A stretch of 64,000 nucleotides of DNA. Origin: UMGS1519 sp050951095. Lineage in GTDB: Bacteria; Actinomycetota; Coriobacteriia; Coriobacteriales; Eggerthellaceae. Made by a program: the position numbers and the translations under genes. This document shows, piece by piece, positions 35,058 through 42,892 of this stretch. Numbering within the stretch: the first letter of the stretch is position 1; each line of letters starts with the position of its first letter. The stretch is taken from assembly GCA_050951095.1 (NCBI GenBank), contig JBMNIQ010000002.1, positions 434,001-498,000 on the forward strand, read 5' to 3'. The notes under the pieces were generated by a model that saw only the letters and a program-made list of their open reading frames with translations, ran no database searches and was not told the origin of the DNA.

Positions 35058-35443
35058 ATGCACCTTCTTCTTGCTCGAGTGGCGATGTTCGGTCGATGCC
35101 GCAGCGACTATGCACGTGGACGGTTGCGAAGGATGCATAGCGTCGGAGAGACGGCGATAGCTCGATTGTATCCGTGTGACCGCGCATGCGAGGCAACTCT
35201 TGCGTACGTACGGCAACTCTTACATATGAGCTGAAAAGGTAGTCTCAACGCGGTGGTTATTCTCAAAAAAGAATAATGTTTTCCCAGGTAAAGGGGATAT
35301 TTTTACCTAACAAGGGGGACTTCCCCCTCGTTTTCTTTTTCTTACCCACGTAAGATTCCCATAGAGATTAGGGCATGGGATATAAGCAAATCATAGAAAT
35401 CGAACATGCAGCATATGCATCAGTCGGTTCCAAGGAGGCAACT
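35058..35443. promoter_or_regulatory. Structured leader before the molybdopterin oxidoreductase operon
   Basis: This AT-richer region upstream of the oxidoreductase gene shows, in order: an inverted repeat TTATTCT/AGAATAA (35257-35276), AGGTAAA/TTTACCT (35286-35308), a short terminator-like hairpin AGGGGG-ACTT-CCCCCT followed by CGTTTTCTTTTTC (35313-35340), and the palindrome CTTACCCACGTAAG (35341-35354). They suggest protein operators plus possible attenuation. No regulator gene is adjacent. Confidence 0.5.
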
Positions 35444-38032
35444 ATGGGAGGAATGGCCGTTGAGCGCGGCATCACGCGCCGTGGGCTGATCAAGACCGCG
35501 GGCGTCCTTGCCGCGGGTGCTGCCATCACGGGCAGCTTGAAGACGGAACTGGACAAGAAGGCGCTTGCCCAGGGAGTCAATCCCGAGGGATTGGAATACG
35601 TGCGCAGCGTGTGCAGCCCGAACTGCACGGGCGCGTGCGGCATGGTGGCGGCAGTGAAGGACGGGCAGATCAAGACGCTCATCCAGGCGGCGGACTACCC
35701 GGAGAAGGACGGCCACAACCCGCGCGGCTGCCTGAAGGGCCTGTCCATGATCAACCTGATCTACGGCCCGAACCGCATGCACGGCCCGTCCATCCGCACG
35801 GGCGCGCCGGGCTCCGCCGAGAGCCTGAAGGACGTCAGCTGGGACGAGGCGCTGGACACGGCGGCCACGAAGCTGCGCGAGATTGCGGACAAGTACGGCC
35901 CGGAATCCATCGCATGCATCGTGCAGGTCACCGGCACCGGCCTGACCGTGAAGGGCGCTATCTCGCGCCTGGCGGGTATCAACGGCTGGTCCATGCACGG
36001 CGGCTACGACATGAACGGCGACCTGCCCATGAGCGCGCCCGAGGTGTTCGGCTGCCAGAGCGAGGAGAACGAGACGTACTGCTGGCCGGACGCGAAGTAC
36101 ATGCTGATCTTCGGCTCGAACATCGCCGTGTCCCGCCTCCCAGACGCGCACTTCATGACGGAGGCGCGTGAGAACGGCACGAAGATGATCTGCTTCGACC
36201 CGAACTACAGCGTGACGGCATCGAAGTGCGACGAGTGGTACAGCCTGAAGCCGTCCACGGACGCTGCCGTGGGCCTGGGCATGTGCAAGCGCATCATCGA
36301 CCAGGGGAAACACGACGTCGATTTCATCAACCAGTTCACGGACCTGCCGTTCCTGGTGGACGTGAAGACCGGCAAGAAGCTGCTGGCGGACGACGTGGAC
36401 GGCATCCATGCGCCCGCGGGCATTCCCGATTACCGCGAATCGTACGTGGTCATGACCAACGACGGCGTGCGCGCCACGGATCCCACCACGCTGAAGGCCA
36501 TCAAGGGCGTGAAGCTCGAGGGCAGCTTCACCGTGAAGGTGAACGGCAAGAACGTGAAGGCGAAGACGGGCTTCACGCTGCTGCGCGAGGAACTGAAGGG
36601 CTACACGCCCGAAAAGGTGCAGGAGCTTTCCGACATGCCGGCCGACGACCTTGTCCGCATCGCCGACGAGATCGTGGAGAACGGCCCCGTCCACATTGCG
36701 TACGGCGCGTCGAACTACCAGTGGTACCACGGCGACCTGAAGGGCCGCGCGCTGTCCCTGCTGTGCGCCATCACCGGCAACATCGGCAAGGAGGGCGCCG
36801 GCTTCTCCACGTACGCCGGCCAGTACCGCATGCGCTTCCCATGCGGCTCGTGGTGGAGCAGCAACGGCAAGCAGCCGAACTTCATCCCGTTCGAGTACCT
36901 GGTGCACGGTACCACGGACACCATGAACAAGAACATCAAGTGGCCGAAGAGCGGCGTGAAGGCATGGATCTTCTACTGCTGCAACCCGTTCGACCAGCAC
37001 AACATGAACAACGAGCTGCGCCGCCAAGTTGAGGACGGCGACTTGGAGCTGGTCATCAACCTGGACTTCCAGCAGACCACGTCCAGCCTGTACAGCACCG
37101 TGAACCTGCCGGGCGTGTCCTAGTACGAGAAGACGGAGCTGACGTGCACGCCGGTGCATCCGTACCTGCAGCTGCAGCAGAAGGCCGTGGAGCCGTATGC
37201 AGACTGCAAGAACGAGCTGTGGATCCTGAACGAGCTGGAGAAGCGCTACGACGCGAAGGCCCAGAAGGAGTTCTGGCCGTACGGCGAGGATTACGACAAG
37301 GCCACGGACCAGATCATCGAGATGCTGCTGAAGAACGGCGGCACGGAGGTCAAGGGCATCACGCTGGACCAGCTGCGCAAGGGCCCCGTGAAGCTGAAGC
37401 ATGCGAACCCGGGCAACAAGCGCATCCCGTACTACGAGCAGATCAACGAGAATGTGCCGTTCCCGCCGCCGAGCTTCCCCGTTGACCTGGAGAAGACGTC
37501 GGCGCTCGTTCCCAGCGGCCGCATGCAGTTCTACCGCGACGAGGACACGTTCCTGGAGCTGGGCGAGCAGCTGCCCGTGCACAAGCCGCCGTTCGAGGAG
37601 ACGGAGTACGCGCTGAACCCCGATGCGCGCGACAAGTACAAGCTGGCGTTCCTGACCCGCCAGACCGTGCACCATGTGCACTCCACGCATTCGAACAACG
37701 TCATGATGAACGAGCTCACGGACGGCAAGCCCCGCATCTTCATCAGCCCGAAGACGGCGCAGGACCGCGGCATCTCCGAGGGCGACCACGTGGAGGTGTA
37801 CAACGACCGCAACACGGCCGAGGCCTGGGCGGCGGTTGACCCCGGCATCCGCGACGACTGCCTGATCTTCGAAGAGGGCTGGTGGATGCGCTATACCGGC
37901 GGCAGTTCCTACAACGCCTTCATCTATCCGTTTATCAACCCCACGAACGAGGTGTACTTCCTTCCGCAGATCTGGTCGCCGAACACCTCGTGGAACGAAT
38001 GCCTCGTGGACGTCCGAAAGGCGAGTGAGTAG
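35444..38032 (+). pseudogene. Molybdopterin oxidoreductase catalytic subunit, interrupted by in-frame TAG
   Basis: The frame has 863 codons with a single TAG at codon 560 (37121-37123); coding continues in the same frame on both sides. The N-terminus has a Tat signal (ITRRGLIKTAGVLAAGAAITG) and a 4Fe-4S site, C57, C61, C65 and C96. The molybdopterin domains of the DMSO reductase family follow, and after the stop comes the dinucleotide-binding domain (NNVMMNELTDGKPRIFISPKTA). The stop replaces the Trp expected before YEK in the family's WYEK segment, so TGG to TAG is the simplest event. Without readthrough the protein loses ~300 residues and the C-terminal cofactor domain. The start at 35444 has AAGGAGG. 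The subunits downstream are intact. The electron acceptor is unknown. Confidence 0.87.
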
Positions 38033-38034
38033 CA

Positions 38035-38727
38035 ATGAGAATGGGAATGGTTATCGACCTGGACCGTTGCGTGGGCTGCCAGACCTGCGCCATGGTCTGC
38101 AAGATCCACAATGCCTGCCCGCCGAAGACGTGGTGGAACCGCGTGAGCACCATCGGCGCGAAGACGCATCATGCCGCCACGCTGGACAAGGACGGCAATC
38201 CGCGCATGGACTTCCTGCCGCTGTCCTGCCAGCACTGCGAAGATGCGCCATGCCAGCGCGTGTGTCCCACGGGCGCCACGTACACGTCCGAGGACGGCAC
38301 GGTGCTGGTGGACTACGAGAAGTGCATCGGCTGCCGTTTCTGCTTCTCGGCCTGCCCCTATGGCGTGCGCCAGTTCAACTGGCAGGATCCCGCGCAGCTG
38401 AAGGACGGCTACATCGACGACGACTACGGCTATCCGTATGACTACCGCGAAGGCGACGACCAGCGCTTGGTGTACACGAAGGACCGCCCGAAGGGCGTCA
38501 CGGAGAAGTGCACGTTCTGCGCTGAGTACGTGGCGCAGGGCGTCCAGCCGGCATGCGTGCGCGCCTGCCCGCAGAAGGCCCGCATCTTCGGCGATTTGGA
38601 CGATCCGGACAGCGAGGTGTCGAAGAAGATTGCAGAGGGCGATGCCGTCCGCCTGCATGAGGAATACGGCACGAACCCGAAGGTCTACTACGTGGTGAAG
38701 GATAAGGAGGTGCTCGCACATGCCTAG
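38035..38727 (+). CDS. 4Fe-4S ferredoxin subunit of the oxidoreductase (DmsB/NrfC-like)
   Basis: This 230-residue protein has four cysteine groups for four 4Fe-4S clusters: CVGCQTCAMVC (C12, C15, C18, C22), CQHCEDAPCQRVCP, CIGCRFCFSACPYG and CTFCAEYVAQGVQPACVRACP. It passes electrons between the membrane anchor and the catalytic subunit and would be carried across the membrane with it. It begins 2 bases after the catalytic gene's stop and overlaps the next gene by 8 bases. Confidence 0.92.
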   Translation: MRMGMVIDLDRCVGCQTCAMVCKIHNACPPKTWWNRVSTIGAKTHHAATLDKDGNPRMDFLPLSCQHCEDAPCQRVCPTGATYTSEDGTVLVDYEKCIGCRFCFSACPYGVRQFNWQDPAQLKDGYIDDDYGYPYDYREGDDQRLVYTKDRPKGVTEKCTFCAEYVAQGVQPACVRACPQKARIFGDLDDPDSEVSKKIAEGDAVRLHEEYGTNPKVYYVVKDKEVLAHA

Positions 38728-39970
38728 CGAGAAATCCAGGAAGGGCCTGCTTGTCGGCAGTGCCGCGCTCATCGTGATCGGCGCATGCTGCTGGGGCGTT
38801 CAGGAAGTGCAGGGGCCGGGCATCGCGAACATGTCCAACGGCTTCAGCTGGGGCCTGTACATCGCCCTGTTCGAATTCTTCATGGGCGCTGCAGCGGGCT
38901 GCCTGCTGATTGCGTCCGTTGCCAGCCTGTTCAAGGTGGAGAAGCTCAAGCCCGTGGCGCCGTATGCCGCGCTGTGCTCGTTTGCGCTGCTGGTTGCCGG
39001 CGGTGTGATGATCATGCAGGACCTGGGCCGCATCCAGAACATGACGTACATGATCACGAACCTGAACACGGCTTCGCCGCTTGCGGGCGATATGGTCATC
39101 ATGTCGCTCTTCGCCATTGTGTCGCTGGTGCTGGCCTACGTGCTCATGGTGCCGCTGTGGCGCGAATCCGGCTTTGCGCTGGGTCGCTGGGCGCAGAAGC
39201 GGGACGCCGCGGCCGTTGAGGCGAAGATGGGCAAGATCGCCCGCGTGTTCGCCGTATTCGGCCTGGTCATCGGTGCGCTGACACCCATCATCACGTCGCT
39301 CATCTTCGCTGAGATGAATGCGCGCCTGTGGTGGGGCACCCCGGTGCAGACCGTCGACTTCTTCGTCCTGGCCGTTGCCGCCGGCTGCGCGCTGGTGGCG
39401 TTCGTGGCCTGCCTGAAAGCGGGTAAGGGCGGTCAGGGCGCAGCGGGCCTGGGCGGCTTCGGGCCGGCCGTCGACGTGCTGGCGAAGACCGCGGCCGTTG
39501 CGCTCATCGCGCATCTGGCGCTGTTCCTTGGGCAGTGGGCATCCGTTGCCGCAAGCGGAAGCGATGCCGGGCAGCTGGTGTCCGGTGTGCTGGCCAGCAA
39601 CGGGCTGCTGGTGTTCGTGCTGTTGGCCTGCACCATCGTGCCCATTGTGGGCTTCCTGATGAAGAGCGGCCGCAACAGCCGCAACCTGCTGATCGGCAGC
39701 TCCGTGCTGGCATTGGTGGCTGCGTTCCTGCCGCGCATGCTGATGATGTACGCCGGCTTCGATGCCGTGCCGCTGACCATCAATCTGTACGGCACGGGTA
39801 CGGTGTGGGGCGTTCCCATCTCCACCGGCGTGGAATCCGCCTCCACGTTCATGAGCAGCATCGGCTACGTGCCGTCGCTGCTGGAGATCGGCGTGGCGCT
39901 GCTGCCCATTGGCCTGGCCCTGCTGATCGTGGTGCTGTGCGCCGGGTCGAAGAAGGCTTCGGCGGCATAG
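38720..39970 (+). CDS. NrfD/PsrC-type membrane anchor subunit
   Basis: This 416-residue protein has about ten membrane helices and belongs to the NrfD/PsrC family. It begins with FSWGLYIALFEFFMGAAAGCLLIASVASLF. Such subunits take electrons from menaquinol and hand them to the ferredoxin subunit. The overlap of 8 bases with the preceding gene implies coupled translation; AAGGAGG lies inside that gene's end. A strong terminator follows, so the operon has three genes and no chaperone gene. Confidence 0.9.
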   Translation: MPSEKSRKGLLVGSAALIVIGACCWGVQEVQGPGIANMSNGFSWGLYIALFEFFMGAAAGCLLIASVASLFKVEKLKPVAPYAALCSFALLVAGGVMIMQDLGRIQNMTYMITNLNTASPLAGDMVIMSLFAIVSLVLAYVLMVPLWRESGFALGRWAQKRDAAAVEAKMGKIARVFAVFGLVIGALTPIITSLIFAEMNARLWWGTPVQTVDFFVLAVAAGCALVAFVACLKAGKGGQGAAGLGGFGPAVDVLAKTAAVALIAHLALFLGQWASVAASGSDAGQLVSGVLASNGLLVFVLLACTIVPIVGFLMKSGRNSRNLLIGSSVLALVAAFLPRMLMMYAGFDAVPLTINLYGTGTVWGVPISTGVESASTFMSSIGYVPSLLEIGVALLPIGLALLIVVLCAGSKKASAA

Positions 39971-40004
39971 CGCAAGGCGCGCTTCGGATGTTTCCGTAGA
40001 CGCG

Positions 40005-40040
40005 ACGCCCCCGCATCTGCTTCGATGCGGGGGCGTTTTT
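40005..40040 (+). terminator. Intrinsic terminator of the oxidoreductase operon
   Basis: ACGCCCCCGCATC and GATGCGGGGGCGT form a 13-bp perfect stem with a 6-base loop, followed by TTTT. It is 34 bases after the operon's last stop. Confidence 0.93.
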
Positions 40041-40098
40041 CGTGCGGCATGCGGTTGGCGGGGCGGGCGCCGCGCGGCCGAGTTGCGCACCCGGTGGG

Positions 40099-40437
40099 TT
40101 ACGGCTCTGTCTTGCGGCTGAGCGTCTCGTCGTAGGCGTACACCCACCAGCGCAATTCGGGCGGCTCGTCCAGCGCGGCAATGCCCTCGCGCCGTTCCAG
40201 GTACAGGTTCGTCTCGTGGCCGCCGAAGCGCACGCGATAGCATCGCTGCTGCTTGCCGCGCCGCAGGGGGCCGAACTGCCCGGGATCCAGCACCTCGTCC
40301 ACATGGAAGCTGCGGCCGTCGCGCCACGACACGGTCACGGGATCCACGTCGCCGTCCCGGCCCATACGGACGTAGACGTCCACGTATTCCCGGTGGACGC
40401 GCCGTCGTTTGCCATCTGTTGCGAGGTAATCAACCAT
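40099..40437 (-). CDS. Small protein under an SOS box (DUF6504-like)
   Basis: This is a 112-residue protein with no signal or membrane segment. It has a beta-rich look: VSWRDGRSFHVDEVLD, then CYRVRFGGHETNLYLERR and RWWVYAYDE. This recalls the DUF6504 proteins found with SOS polymerases in actinobacteria, but that is a weak match by eye. The start at 40437 has AGGGG close by. A sequence fitting the Gram-positive LexA box lies 12 bases before the start (40449-40462), which supports a role in DNA damage. Confidence 0.6.
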   Translation of the reverse strand: MVDYLATDGKRRRVHREYVDVYVRMGRDGDVDPVTVSWRDGRSFHVDEVLDPGQFGPLRRGKQQRCYRVRFGGHETNLYLERREGIAALDEPPELRWWVYAYDETLSRKTEP

Positions 40438-40448
40438 GCCCCTATTAT

Positions 40449-40462
40449 CGAACAAATGTTCT
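40449..40462. promoter_or_regulatory. LexA (SOS) box
   Basis: CGAACAAATGTTCT fits the Gram-positive SOS consensus CGAACRNRYGTTC at each defined position. It lies immediately upstream of the small gene that ends at 40099. Confidence 0.65.
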
Positions 40463-40508
40463 TCTAAGAATAGGGAACAGGTTGTGAATTCTGCGTGCGC
40501 ACGGGTAC

Positions 40509-40928
40509 CTACGTCCAGGCGAACGTGCCGTGGCCCAGCGCGATGACCACGACCAGCTTGTCTCCCGGCGCCACCATCTTCCTTACGTAACGACGCTTGA
40601 ACGTCAGCGCCACCCAGCAGCTGTTCAGTCCCAGCTCCTGTGCGCGCAGCGCAACGCGCTCGCCGTAATAGCCGCAGCGTTCTTCCAGCGTGTCGTTGTC
40701 GGGACCCGCCAAAACCACGTAGTTGCGCACGCCCGAGAACTTTCCGTAATGAGCCAGGGCGCTGTCGAAAGCTTTAGGGTCGTCGCATACCAGCCGCATA
40801 TGCAGGTTTCCCTCGGCGTTGCCCTGCTCGATCGCCTGCGTCAGCGCATCGCGCGTTTGGGCGTCGATGGGCTCGTCCGTGAACGACCGTACGGAATGGC
40901 GGGCCTGCATGGCCTCGAACTCGTTCAT
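40509..40928 (-). CDS. Nitroreductase family protein, C-terminally short
   Basis: This 139-residue protein begins MNEFEAMQARHSVRSFTDEPID, the FMN-binding RHSVRxF motif of nitroreductases. GLNSCWVALTFKR and LVVVIALGHG follow. The family normally continues 30-50 residues past this point with a GxxxxHxSK-like tail that completes the flavin site; here a stop comes after GTFAWT. It is either a truncated, perhaps inactive copy or a short subfamily. The start at 40928 is chosen because AAGGAG lies nine bases upstream; an ATG at 40937 would overlap that site. Confidence 0.7.
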   Translation of the reverse strand: MNEFEAMQARHSVRSFTDEPIDAQTRDALTQAIEQGNAEGNLHMRLVCDDPKAFDSALAHYGKFSGVRNYVVLAGPDNDTLEERCGYYGERVALRAQELGLNSCWVALTFKRRYVRKMVAPGDKLVVVIALGHGTFAWT

Positions 40929-41191
40929 ATCCGGCATCTCCTTCTGCCTTCGGCGCTTTCTCTGCCAAGCGTACCGAATCATATGCCAGTGGATGATTCC
41001 CAACGTGAAAGACAAGGAATTGTAAAGGTTGGCAAGAGATGCGTCGGGCTCGGCAGGGAGCGGATAGAATACCGATTTAAGTTGTCTTAGCCATTGTTTA
41101 TAGATATGTGCAAATTGTAAAAGCACGCCGCTTGACCACGGTGAAGACGCAACAATAGGCCAAGACATAGCCAATCAAAGTAGGGGAAGAG

Positions 41192-42808
41192 ATGGACCTT
41201 CGGGCTCGAGCCGCTGCGGTGATCATCGCAGCGTTGATTGCTGCCATCATGTTGGTGGCGGGAGTGTACGTGGTTGCCACGTTGGCAGCGCTCTTCACCG
41301 TCATGGCGGCGTTGTCCATTCCCCTTGAAAAGCATCGCAGCGCCAAGGCGGCCGCCGATGCTGCGCCCGCTCATGTTCCCGAGCATGCGGCCGGACGTGA
41401 CGTGCGCGCGGCGGGCAATTCGCCAGCTCCCGGCGAGCTGCCAAGGAAAAGCTCGATCATCGTGGTGGCATGCGTGATTCTGGCAGCGACCTTGCCCATG
41501 GGGCTGAATCCCACGTACAACGGCGAAGATCCCCACCAGCGCAACGAGTACGAGCTCATGGCGGATTCCCTGATAGAGGGCCACCTGTATCTGGATTATG
41601 CGCCGAACAAGCTCCTGGACCATATGGAGAACCCGTACGACACGCAGGCGCGCCAGGCGTTGGGAGTGCACGTCCATTGGGATAGCGCCTACTACCACGG
41701 AAAGTACTACATGTACTTCGGCGTTGTGCCGGCGGTGCTGGTGTTCGTCCCGTTCAAGCTGATCGCCGGGCAGTCGCTGACCACGTACCATGCCACGCAG
41801 CTGTTCACGGCGCTGTATATCATCGGGCTGTTCTTCCTGATGCGCCTGATTTCGCGGCGGTTCTTCCGCGCCATACCCGTGCCGGTGTTCTACCTGTTGT
41901 TCGCGGCACTGGCGCTGATAAGCACGTGGTATTTTGCGGAGGCGCCGGCGCTGTACTGCACGGCCATCTCGGCGGGTGTGTTCTTCCAAACGTGGGGGCT
42001 GTACTGCTTCGCGCGGGCCGTGTGGGTCGAACGGCGCGAGTGGCATCAGATAGGGCTCGCCGCACTGGGCGCGCTCTGCGGCGCGCTTACTGTGGGGTGT
42101 CGACCCACGGTGGCCATCGCGAACCTGATGGCCGTGCCCTTGCTGGTGGAGTACCTGAAGATGGTGCGGCCGTCGAAGAAGCTTGTGGGGCAGTTGCTGC
42201 TGGTGGCGCTGCCGTACGTGATCGTCATCGGCGCGCTGATGATGTACAACCACGTCCGCTTCGGCAGCTTCCTGGAATTCGGGCAATCGTATCAGCTGAC
42301 CGCGGCTGACCAGCACCAATATTCCGACCTGCTGACGCGCCTGCAGCAGAGCAACATGCCGTACCAATTCCTCTGTTGCACGTTCGGCCTGATGAAAGGC
42401 ATTGCGTTCCCGGGAATCTTCTGGGAGTACCCATTGCTGCTGGCTGTGTTCTTCGGCCGCTTCTGGCGTGCGTCCGATACGGCGTGGCAGATGCGCGTGT
42501 TCGCGGCGGCTGCGGTGATCGTGGCGGCGCTGATCATCATGGGGCAGACCATCGGTGCGCCCTACCTGCTGGAACGCTACAAATCGGACTTGCTGTGGCT
42601 GGTGTGCATCGGGGCGTTCGTGTGCATCTGCGCGCTGAACGACAGCCTGCAAGGTCGCGAGCGCGAGTTCTTCCTTGACGCGGTCCGGTTCCTGAGCGTG
42701 TTCGCCATGGCCTCATGTGTCGTGCTGTTCCTGGTACCGAACGACCTGAACTTGACGTACGCCTATCGCATGCAGGTGAAAAGCTGGTTCTTGCATTTGC
42801 TGCCGTAG
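41192..42808 (+). CDS. Polytopic membrane protein, GT39-like glycosyltransferase
   Basis: This 538-residue protein has about 11 membrane helices and, between the second and third, a large loop NEYELMADSLIEGHLYLDYAPNKLL...HVHWDSAYYHGKYYMYFGVVPAVLVF. That arrangement, with an acidic loop after an early helix, resembles GT-C glycosyltransferases that use polyprenyl-phosphate sugars outside the membrane. No specific acceptor can be named. AGGGGAAG precedes the start. Confidence 0.6.
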   Translation: MDLRARAAAVIIAALIAAIMLVAGVYVVATLAALFTVMAALSIPLEKHRSAKAAADAAPAHVPEHAAGRDVRAAGNSPAPGELPRKSSIIVVACVILAATLPMGLNPTYNGEDPHQRNEYELMADSLIEGHLYLDYAPNKLLDHMENPYDTQARQALGVHVHWDSAYYHGKYYMYFGVVPAVLVFVPFKLIAGQSLTTYHATQLFTALYIIGLFFLMRLISRRFFRAIPVPVFYLLFAALALISTWYFAEAPALYCTAISAGVFFQTWGLYCFARAVWVERREWHQIGLAALGALCGALTVGCRPTVAIANLMAVPLLVEYLKMVRPSKKLVGQLLLVALPYVIVIGALMMYNHVRFGSFLEFGQSYQLTAADQHQYSDLLTRLQQSNMPYQFLCCTFGLMKGIAFPGIFWEYPLLLAVFFGRFWRASDTAWQMRVFAAAAVIVAALIIMGQTIGAPYLLERYKSDLLWLVCIGAFVCICALNDSLQGREREFFLDAVRFLSVFAMASCVVLFLVPNDLNLTYAYRMQVKSWFLHLLP

Positions 42809-42847
42809 GCGAGTGGCGGTTCCGGGATTGCGAACCCGTGCACGGTT

Positions 42848-42880
42848 GATGCGCTGCCCTGCTGTCGGGGGCGGCGCATC
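42848..42880 (+). terminator. Probable terminator of the membrane glycosyltransferase
   Basis: GATGCGCTGCCC pairs with GGGCGGCGCATC (one G-U pair) around a ~9-base loop, followed by TTCTGCC. The T tract is weak. Confidence 0.5.
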
Positions 42881-42892
42881 TTCTGCCGCTTC

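Noticed and set aside
37121..37123. Pyrrolysine or other programmed readthrough at the TAG
   Set aside because: Nothing in the window supports it; the family has Trp at this place, so a TGG to TAG change is simpler.
35420..38035. Open frame of 871 codons on the minus strand over the oxidoreductase gene
   Set aside because: It is a shadow of the high-GC codon use on the plus strand. It is rich in Val, Leu, Arg and His, has no domain or start site, and lies over a gene with clear cofactor motifs.
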